Virus record (IMG/VR): IMGVR_UViG_3300034169_000012
Location: 1 to 44,774 of that record
Strand: one strand, 5' to 3'
DNA: 44,774 nt
Source: a virus
Shown here: in pieces, positions 39,491 through 44,774 of the stretch
Layout of the letters: each line of letters opens with the position of its first letter
Position numbering within the stretch: the first letter of the stretch is position 1
Notes under the pieces: model-generated
The model's input: only the letters and a program-made list of their open reading frames with translations
What the model was told of the DNA's origin: nothing
The model's database searches: none
Program-made: the position numbers and the translations under genes

Positions 39491-39909
39491 GTAACCGCTA
39501 TAGCTTCTTCATCCCGGGCCCTCCGCAGGCCAAGCAGAGAGCTCGGTCAACGCGGCGCGGGATCACCTACACCCCGAAGGAGACCGTAAACTACGAGGTC
39601 CTGACCAAGCAGATGTTCGCCGCCGAGTTTCCCGACTTCGTGATGTTCGGACCCAAGGTGGCGGTCAGGCTCTGCGTCTCGGTCTTCTTCCCCATCCCAC
39701 AGTCTGCATCGAAGAAGCTGTACGCCAAGATGGAAGCCGGCACGATCAGGCCCACCAAGCGCCCAGACTGGGACAACCTCGGCAAGATAGTCAGCGATGC
39801 CCTCAATCAGATCCTGTACCACGACGACTGCCAGGTCTGCTCGGCTACGGTGCTGAAGTTTTACAGCGAGCGGCCCGGGGTGAGGGTTGACTTCGAGGAG
39901 ATCGAATGA
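39487..39909 (+). CDS. rusA: RusA-type Holliday junction resolvase
   Basis: 140 aa, GTG start. GPPQAKQRARSTRRG near the N-terminus, RPTKRPDWDNLGKIVSDALN with Asp94 and Asp96, and ILYHDDCQV with Asp113/Asp114 fit the RusA catalytic pattern (K.R.R, P.D.DN..K...D.l, DD.qV). It cuts four-way junctions formed by recombination so that concatemers can be packaged. It completes the set of ERF, exonuclease and SSB. Confidence 0.9.
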   Translation: MSNRYSFFIPGPPQAKQRARSTRRGITYTPKETVNYEVLTKQMFAAEFPDFVMFGPKVAVRLCVSVFFPIPQSASKKLYAKMEAGTIRPTKRPDWDNLGKIVSDALNQILYHDDCQVCSATVLKFYSERPGVRVDFEEIE

Positions 39910-40415
39910 ACGGGCACACCTACAATAAGTGTACCCTGTGCGGGGCTGGCGTCCAGCCGGCCGGGAAGAAGGACATCTGCTGGCGGTGCCGCAAGAAGCT
40001 CGAGGCCCGATCACCTCGCCTCGAGCCTGGCCACGGCCGGAGGATCCGCCTGTCGGGCATATTCACTACGTGCAAGATGCCCAGGTGCCGGAAGCGGTTT
40101 GAATTGAGCGAGTACCAGGATAAGAAATATACCTGGTACTGCCCGGACTGCCGCAAGGAAGTGGCCGAGATCACTTCAGGGCTGACCTGGCTCGGAAACA
40201 TCGGCGTCGACATCTCCGCCGGAGACGACGGGGACGAGGCGATCCTGATGGATTCCACAGCCAAGGCTTACGAGGAGGCTGACAATGAGGCCGTTCTTCT
40301 TCAACAAAAACAAGGGATACCAGGCGGCGGAGTCGCGGCGGGTCACGGCCTACCGCCTCAGCCAGAGCACCATGGACCGCAAGAAGAAGCGGAGCGGGGA
40401 GGGTCCGACCTATAA
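39906..40415 (+). CDS. Double zinc-ribbon protein with overlap into the next gene
   Basis: 169 aa; ATG overlaps the RusA stop. Two metal sites are likely: Cys9/12 with Cys25/28 (KCTLCGAG, CWRCRK), and Cys56/61 with Cys79/82 (TCKMPRC, YCPDCRK). The domain part ends near residue 125. The last 43 residues overlap the next gene out of frame and look like shifted-frame sequence; a TGA lies one frame over at the next RBS, as for the gene at 35433. It may bind RNA polymerase or nucleic acid. Confidence 0.7.
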   Translation: MNGHTYNKCTLCGAGVQPAGKKDICWRCRKKLEARSPRLEPGHGRRIRLSGIFTTCKMPRCRKRFELSEYQDKKYTWYCPDCRKEVAEITSGLTWLGNIGVDISAGDDGDEAILMDSTAKAYEEADNEAVLLQQKQGIPGGGVAAGHGLPPQPEHHGPQEEAERGGSDL

Positions 40416-40581
40416 GATCCTGAAGGGGATCGCCCGCTTCCTCGCGGGTGGCCGGCGCCTGGCCAGCTGGGAGATCGCGCTGATCGCCGACGCCCAGGCC
40501 AAGCGCGAGCGCAGGAAGGCCCGCAACCTGCGATGGTGGGCCAGGGATCGTAACTGGCACATCGAGTGCGGGAGGGGCTGA
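40285..40581 (+). CDS. Basic hypothetical protein
   Basis: 98 aa, GAGGAGGCTGACA before the ATG. Strongly basic (many Lys and Arg: DRKKKRSGEGPTYKILKG, AKRERRKARNLRWWARDR) and helical, so nucleic-acid binding is likely. The strong RBS supports it over the overlapping tail of the upstream frame. TGA overlaps the next ATG (TGATG). Confidence 0.65.
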   Translation: MRPFFFNKNKGYQAAESRRVTAYRLSQSTMDRKKKRSGEGPTYKILKGIARFLAGGRRLASWEIALIADAQAKRERRKARNLRWWARDRNWHIECGRG

Positions 40582-40790
40582 TGCCGATCTACGCCTTCAG
40601 GTGCCTGAACGTCGAGTGCGGCCTGGAGTTTGAGGGGACGCTTCCGATTGAGAAGCGCAACACGTTCATCATGTATTGCCCCGAGTGCGATGAGCCCAGC
40701 CTGCGCGTCCCGGCTCCGTCCACATTCCGCCTGCACAACGGCAAGGTCGGGGGGTTCATGAAGAACAGCGGGAAGGTGACGGGGGGATGA
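40581..40790 (+). CDS. FmdB-like zinc-ribbon protein, last early gene
   Basis: 69 aa. It starts PIYAFRCLNVECGLEFEG and has CPEC at 33-36, with Cys8 and Cys13 as the first pair (spacing of four rather than the usual two), then a basic/Phe end. FmdB-type ribbons are found as putative regulators. It is the last gene before the terminator at 40822. Function in phages is unknown. Confidence 0.75.
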   Translation: MPIYAFRCLNVECGLEFEGTLPIEKRNTFIMYCPECDEPSLRVPAPSTFRLHNGKVGGFMKNSGKVTGG

Positions 40791-40802
40791 GACTAAAAAA
40801 CT

Positions 40803-40818
40803 TAGTCATGTGACTAAA
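40803..40818 (-). terminator. Weak leftward terminator candidate (inverted repeat)
   Basis: TTAGTCA/TGACTAA arms at 40803-40809 and 40812-40818 form a short AT-rich hairpin; read on the minus strand it is followed by GTTTTTT. GACTAA also stands upstream (40791-40796), so alternative pairings exist. It would stop leftward transcription past the last late gene, aided by the strong hairpin next to it. Exact stem limits are by eye. Confidence 0.5.
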
Positions 40819-40821
40819 TCA

Positions 40822-40858
40822 GGGGGAGTCGGCCCGCGCCGGCTCCCCCTTTTTTTTT
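40822..40858 (+). terminator. Strong intrinsic terminator of the early unit
   Basis: A 12-bp stem (GGGGGAGTCGGC with GCCGGCTCCCCC, one G-T pair) around a 4-nt loop (CCGC), 40822-40849, then nine T. It stands 31 bases after the last early gene and just before the stop of the convergent late unit. The T-run fits the plus strand; the same stem could also slow leftward transcription. Confidence 0.9.
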
Positions 40859-40861
40859 GCC

Positions 40862-41029
40862 TTAACCGAAGATGCCCTTGACGATCGCCGACAGGGCTCC
40901 AAGCACGAGCGCGCCGAGGATGATGTTGTGCCACATCTTCAGCGGGCCGTCGCTGTAGTAATGCACCCGGTTGACCCAGTACAGGCCGCCGGCCGACAGG
41001 ACCAAGAGAACTAATCCGAAGATCCACAT
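40862..41029 (-). CDS. 55-aa two-helix membrane protein, last late gene
   Basis: ATG at 41029 with AAAGGAGATCGACC upstream; TAA at 40864-40862. Hydrophobic helices at about 2-19 (WIFGLVLLVLSAGGLYWV) and 34-52 (NIILGALVLGALSAIVKGIF) are joined by a polar hairpin. The good RBS and codon bias make it convincing despite the size. It lies downstream of the portal, at the end of the late unit; it could be a holin-like or head-vertex membrane protein, both speculative. Confidence 0.7.
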   Translation of the reverse strand: MWIFGLVLLVLSAGGLYWVNRVHYYSDGPLKMWHNIILGALVLGALSAIVKGIFG

Positions 41030-41062
41030 GGTCGATCTCCTTTCGTTATGGTGATAGCCGCC

Positions 41063-41464
41063 CTAGACCAGGTCGCTGGTATCGGCGGCCGCGTTCTTTT
41101 CTCGCTCCAGCTTCTCGGCCGAGATGCGGTCGAGGCTTTCTCCGGAGCGGATCATGGAATTGACGAGGTTGAGGATGGCGCCGAAGGCCTTGATCTGGGC
41201 GGCCTCCACGCGCGCGTCCTTGCCTTCCTCGATGAGCTCGAGCAGTCGGCTGGGGTTCTGCTTCTTGGCCAGGAACGGGCCGATGTACTTGGCCCAACCC
41301 GGCATCATGGCCATGGCCCGGATCTCCTGGATCATCGGCCTCATGCGCTCGAGGTTCTCCGACACGGAGTCAGGGGCCTCTACGGCCGCCTCGAAATCCT
41401 CAAAGGGCTGGCTGTTGAACAGCGTCCCGGAGAAGGTCTTGGCTACCGGCTTTCTTTCTATCAT
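41063..41464 (-). CDS. Helical hypothetical virion-module protein
   Basis: 133 aa, TAAGGAGATTAC before the ATG. An N-terminal polar strand-like part, then helices (ENLERMRPMIQEIRAMAMMP, RLLELIEEGKDARVEAAQIK, LNLVNSMIRSGESLDRISAE). It directly follows the portal gene (9-nt gap). In other podoviruses small helical proteins near the portal are packaging or scaffold helpers, so this is inferred for this one. Confidence 0.6.
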   Translation of the reverse strand: MIERKPVAKTFSGTLFNSQPFEDFEAAVEAPDSVSENLERMRPMIQEIRAMAMMPGWAKYIGPFLAKKQNPSRLLELIEEGKDARVEAAQIKAFGAILNLVNSMIRSGESLDRISAEKLEREKNAAADTSDLV

Positions 41465-41473
41465 GTAATCTCC

Positions 41474-43231
41474 TTACAGTCCGGACGAGATGGGGCTGGC
41501 CGGTACCTGGTTGGCCAGGTCCTGCGGGGTCATGCTGGCCGCGGCCTGGGCGGCCATCGCCGCGCCGTCCGGGGACTGCCCGCTCTTGAGCTTCTTGATC
41601 GCCTCGTTCGTGGCGTCCTTGCCGGCCGAGCTCGGGACCGCGTTCAGGATCTCCTTGATGTTGCGCTGTCCGAGCTTCTGGAGCAGGGTCTTGATGAGCG
41701 CCGTGGTGTTGATCCCGGGGATCCGGATCAGCCGGTCGAACGCCTGGAGGAACATGTTGGTGTCGATCTCCTTGATCGAGCTGATCGAGTCGGTCATGGG
41801 CCGGATGGCGACGAGCCGGCGCAGGTCGTTGGGCTCGAGCTTATAGAACTCCTCGACCCCGCTGGCCAGGTCCTCACCGACGATCGACATGGCGTCGGCC
41901 TTCGGGAGCGATTCCCGGATGTAGGTGATGATCCGCCGACACAGGGGCTGGAGGATGTAGGCGTCGAGCTTCCGCAGGTGCCACTCGTTGCGGGCCTGGG
42001 CGGCCTGCTGGAGCCGGATGATACCGGTGGCCGTCTCCTTGCGCCTGGGGGTGGCGCCGCGGCCGTAGTCCCAGAACGACAGGACGCTCTGGAGATCGTA
42101 GATCAGGGACTGCTCCTCCTTGTAGCTGGAGGACGACATGTCCGAGATCGGCATCTCGCTCACGCAATCACCCTGCATGAGGATGACGTTGCCGGGCCCG
42201 GAGAACAGGGTAGCGATGTCCACCTCGCCGGCCATCATGTCGTACTTGAAAAGCTTGTTGATGGACAGGGCGACGTTGTCGCGCCGCTGTGAACGGAGCG
42301 AGTTGATGTCCTTGTTCAGCGGCTTGATGGCCTCCATGGCGCCGACGCCGTCGAACTCGCCGGGGGCCCCGGCGAAGCGACAGTCGAGCACGGGGAGCTG
42401 GAACGAGTAGGGCTTCATAACGTCGTGCCTGGTGTCGCGGATGATGGCCCGGCGGTTGGCCAGGGTAACCACGTCGCCATCCTCGAAGCAGTCGATGATC
42501 TCGAGCTTGTTCTCGTTGAACTCGACGCTCGTCAGGCCCACCTCCGACAGCATAAGCTGGACGGGGTCCTTCTCTGTGGTCGAGTCGGTCGGCTTGATGT
42601 CGCCGATGTCCTTGTAGATCCCGCGCTCCTGCCACTTCTTCAGGTTGTCGTAGCTCTCGTAGCTCCGCTTCATGAGGTAGCTGGCCCGGGACAGCCGCTT
42701 GGGCCCGGGCTCGGGGAACATGAGGAACGGGTGCGGGGCGTCCAGGTACAGGTAGTCGAAGGCGTCCACCTTCTGCCCCTCGACGACCGCGCCGGTGGCC
42801 GGGTCCCTGGAGTCGACCTCCATCATCATGGGGTAGTTTACCAGGTACGCGGAGTTATACAGGTTGAGGTTCTTCAGCATCTCCTCGATCTCTAGGGCGA
42901 ACTCCGTCCGTTCCTCACCGATCGCCCAGTTGACGATGATCTCGAGGGCCTTGCACATGTTGACATCGACCCCGTTCCAGCGGGGCTCGATCGTGAACAG
43001 GGTGGGGGAGGCGACGACCGACATCATGAAGTACGCCGTGAGATCCTCTAGGAACGCGAAGGAGTAGGGAACGAAGATGTCGTGCTTGTACACCTTCTCG
43101 CTACCCTCCTTGTACATCTTGTACATTTTGTAATTCTCTCGGCCGCGGTCCCGCTGGGGGCGGACGTAGTCCTCTGACCTCTTGAACCGGTTGGTCCAGG
43201 TTCTGAGCAATTCAAGGTCTGTAGCCATCAT
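41474..43231 (-). CDS. Portal protein
   Basis: 585 aa (ATGATG start; the second ATG is possible). It begins with a helical, basic segment (RFKRSEDYVRPQRDRGRENY), FVPYSFAFLEDLTAYFMMSV, and has the mixed beta wing and long helical core typical of podovirus portals: ALEIIVNWAIGEERTEFALE, YNSAYLVNYP, LDAPHPFLMFPEPG, MKPYSFQLPVLDCRFAGAPG, MEAIKPLNKDINSLRSQRRD and TATGIIRLQQAAQARNEWHL, with a Gln/Ala/Pro-rich C-terminus. It forms the 12-mer vertex ring through which TerL packs DNA. Here it follows TerL in the order usual for tailed phages. Confidence 0.88.
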   Translation of the reverse strand: MMATDLELLRTWTNRFKRSEDYVRPQRDRGRENYKMYKMYKEGSEKVYKHDIFVPYSFAFLEDLTAYFMMSVVASPTLFTIEPRWNGVDVNMCKALEIIVNWAIGEERTEFALEIEEMLKNLNLYNSAYLVNYPMMMEVDSRDPATGAVVEGQKVDAFDYLYLDAPHPFLMFPEPGPKRLSRASYLMKRSYESYDNLKKWQERGIYKDIGDIKPTDSTTEKDPVQLMLSEVGLTSVEFNENKLEIIDCFEDGDVVTLANRRAIIRDTRHDVMKPYSFQLPVLDCRFAGAPGEFDGVGAMEAIKPLNKDINSLRSQRRDNVALSINKLFKYDMMAGEVDIATLFSGPGNVILMQGDCVSEMPISDMSSSSYKEEQSLIYDLQSVLSFWDYGRGATPRRKETATGIIRLQQAAQARNEWHLRKLDAYILQPLCRRIITYIRESLPKADAMSIVGEDLASGVEEFYKLEPNDLRRLVAIRPMTDSISSIKEIDTNMFLQAFDRLIRIPGINTTALIKTLLQKLGQRNIKEILNAVPSSAGKDATNEAIKKLKSGQSPDGAAMAAQAAASMTPQDLANQVPASPISSGL

Positions 43232-43237
43232 GTCCTC

Positions 43238-44611
43238 CTATGCTTCAGCCGCTCGCTGGGCGGACCAGCGACGATTGAGCTGTGCCGACAGCTGGGACTT
43301 CACGGTGTCCGGGTTCACGTTCGGAACCCTAGCGTTGGCGATGTATTTCAAGCAGGAAATAAAGTCATCCTTCACGGCCTTGGGCCGGTCCTTGGCGCCC
43401 TTCTCCTCGCGGGCCCGGACGCTGGCCCACGAGTCCCACATGTAGCTCTGGAGCTGGCTGATGAGTCCCGGGCAGGTGCGGAGAATGTGGATCGTCGTGT
43501 GCGGCACGGCCCTCAGCCTGTCCGTGACCTCGTTGAAGAACGTCATGAAGTCGCGGTTGCCCTCGCGGAAGTAGAGCCCCAGGTCGGCGTACTGCTGGAC
43601 GACCGACCGCGTGGCCATGACCTTCTGCTCGACCTTGGCGAACGTGGGGTCGATCAGCCGGAGGCGGATCTTCTCCGTGCCCTCGAGCTCTCGCATCTGG
43701 GCGGCCGACTCCATGACAGTCAGCGGCTCGCGGGAGTCCTCGCGCTCGAAGCACCGCTCCCGGTAGATCCACCACTCGTTGTTCGGATCCTGGGCCCGCC
43801 ACAGGGCATGGATGGGCTTCTGAGGGTGCGGGTCGACGGCCATGGTGCGGATCCACGTGGGCGGGATGTCGATCGGCAGACTGGTGTGGACGTCGAACTT
43901 GAACCCCGGGAACACGAGGCCGTAGGACCGCGTGTAGCTACCGAAGTAGATGCGGTTCACGTCGCCCTCGCGGCCCTTCCGCTTCATCTCGGCGATGTCG
44001 CGGGCGACCTTCTCGTGGTTGATGTAGGGGTTGTCCATCGACGGGAAGCTGAAGGCCGTCGTCTTGCCGGTCATGACGGACTGGGCCAGCTTATCCTCGT
44101 ACATCTCCAGGAACTCAGGGGAGATCGCGTGGACCTTGGGGTCCGGGACCGACCCGATGAACAGCGCGTCACCATTGTAGTCCGCAAGCATGGGCCGGAT
44201 GACATCGTACCATACCGTGTAGGGGATGGTGGGGAACTCATCGAGGACGACGAAGTGCAAGCCCACACCCAGGAGGAACGTCTGATCCTGGACGCCCAGG
44301 AACTCGATCAGGCTACCGTTCACGAGCTCGATCGTGTGGCGGTCCTCGCGCTTCTTCAGGACGATCTCCTTGGGGATGTACTTCAGCATCACCTTCCAGG
44401 CGATACGGAAGGCCTGGTCCTTGGTGGGGGCCACGTACCAAATGCGAGCTCCGGGGACCTCGATGGACCGCTTGATGATCTCGTTGCAGGCCAGGATGGT
44501 CTTGCCGAAGCGCCGGCCAGCGATGACCATGATCTCGTCGCCGCTCAGGGGAACGGAGAGCGCGTCATGGACCAGGCGCTGACTAGCGTGGGGCTCGTAA
44601 TCAATCTTCAT
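43238..44611 (-). CDS. Large terminase subunit
   Basis: 457 aa. The ATPase shows Walker A AGRRFGKT at 31-38 and Walker B VVLDEF with Asp124-Glu125; IWYVAPTKDQAF (about 57-68) is the usual strand after it. The nuclease half has MAVDPHP (first Asp of the RNase H-like site), IRLRLIDPTFAK (second) and a C-terminal DDFISCLKYI (third). It drives DNA into the head and cuts the concatemer. The start overlaps the candidate small terminase by 11 nt; the portal gene follows after 6 nt. Confidence 0.96.
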   Translation of the reverse strand: MKIDYEPHASQRLVHDALSVPLSGDEIMVIAGRRFGKTILACNEIIKRSIEVPGARIWYVAPTKDQAFRIAWKVMLKYIPKEIVLKKREDRHTIELVNGSLIEFLGVQDQTFLLGVGLHFVVLDEFPTIPYTVWYDVIRPMLADYNGDALFIGSVPDPKVHAISPEFLEMYEDKLAQSVMTGKTTAFSFPSMDNPYINHEKVARDIAEMKRKGREGDVNRIYFGSYTRSYGLVFPGFKFDVHTSLPIDIPPTWIRTMAVDPHPQKPIHALWRAQDPNNEWWIYRERCFEREDSREPLTVMESAAQMRELEGTEKIRLRLIDPTFAKVEQKVMATRSVVQQYADLGLYFREGNRDFMTFFNEVTDRLRAVPHTTIHILRTCPGLISQLQSYMWDSWASVRAREEKGAKDRPKAVKDDFISCLKYIANARVPNVNPDTVKSQLSAQLNRRWSAQRAAEA

Positions 44612-44774
44612 CAGGCGTTTCCTTGGGCTTGGGGCCCTTGCTGGCCCAGTTTACCTTGCCGGGCTGGCCCTTCTTCTTGGCGTCCTCGCCGGCGGAGAGG
44701 GCCGCCAGGTTCTTCAGGAAGTTAGCGCCGCCCAGCTTCTCGAGGAACACCGCGGCGGCCTCCTTGCGCTTCTT
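44601..44774 (-). CDS. Candidate small terminase subunit (3' part; start lies at base 301 after circular joining)
   Basis: This is the C-terminal part of the same 115-aa gene; 44648-44774 repeats bases 1-127, so only 44601-44647 is new sequence. The stop TGA at 44603-44601 overlaps the TerL start (ATG at 44611) by 11 nt, which suggests translational coupling of the two packaging subunits. The C-terminal tail is rich in Lys, Pro, Glu and Asp, as expected for a flexible region that contacts TerL; that contact is an inference. Confidence 0.5.
   Translation of the reverse strand, partial: KKRKEAAAVFLEKLGGANFLKNLAALSAGEDAKKKGQPGKVNWASKGPKPKETPDED
44648..44774. repeat. Terminal direct repeat, right copy
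   Basis: Exact copy of bases 1-127. Joining base 44647 to base 1 restores one open frame on the minus strand for the 115-aa protein upstream of the large terminase. This supports circularity, which is expected both for a circularly permuted headful-packaged genome and for a circular replicating form. Confidence 0.95.

Noticed and set aside
41048-44725. Plus-strand open frames at 41048-42292 and 43487-44725
   Set aside because: Shadows of the portal and large terminase genes.

Overview
The window is a complete circular genome of a tailed, short-tailed-type (podovirus-like) bacteriophage. Bases 1-127 are repeated exactly at 44648-44774, so the unique circle is 44,647 bp and the window cuts one gene (115 aa, candidate small terminase) at its ends. 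The DNA is GC-rich, genes are packed with start/stop overlaps (ATGA, GTGA, TAATG, TGATG), and Shine-Dalgarno sites of the AGGAGG type are common. Lysis genes of the M15 peptidase / holin / spanin kind hint at a Gram-negative host, but the host cannot be named from the sequence. I see no integrase, DNA polymerase, replicative helicase, RNA polymerase, tRNA or CRISPR array.

Leftward half (minus strand, from 24,888 down through base 1 and around to 40,862): the late, virion and lysis genes. In order of transcription: scaffold-like protein, SU10-type major capsid protein, zinc-finger head protein, head-tail adaptor, a stand-alone endonuclease VII, tail appendage proteins, a parallel beta-helix tailspike, several carbohydrate-binding-like proteins, a tail-tube/stabilisation-like protein, a DUF2341-LamG adhesin, the lysis cassette, a GNAT acetyltransferase-like protein, three putative ejected proteins ending in a 2085-aa polyvalent protein, then candidate TerS, TerL, portal and two small proteins. 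A good promoter (TTGACA, 18 bp, extended -10) sits just upstream of the scaffold gene.

Centre (24.9-26.86 kb): about 2 kb without a credible gene, between the divergent transcription units. It holds the late promoter, a 76-nt hairpin, other inverted repeats, an AT-rich patch with a perfect 16-bp palindrome and a DnaA-box-like site, an iteron-like cluster (candidate origin), and a strong rightward promoter followed by about 700 nt of GC-rich, helix-rich sequence that looks like a large structured non-coding RNA or a very long leader.

Rightward half (plus strand, 26.87-40.79 kb): about 39 mostly small early genes in one run. They include four DNA-binding regulators (LuxR-type HTH, sigma region 4-like, Cro-like HTH, excisionase-like HTH), a recombination set (ERF annealing protein, PD-(D/E)XK exonuclease, SSB, RusA resolvase), replication-initiation-like proteins, a metallophosphoesterase, a membrane-anchored HAD hydrolase, a DUF1599 protein, several zinc-ribbon proteins and small membrane proteins. 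The run ends at a strong intrinsic terminator (40,822-40,858) where it meets the end of the late unit.

Together this suggests a phage that borrows host polymerases, copies its DNA by host replication plus its own recombination enzymes, and controls the early-late switch with small regulators. Viewed on the circle, the whole early module with its control region sits in reverse orientation between the portal and scaffold genes, which are usually neighbours.
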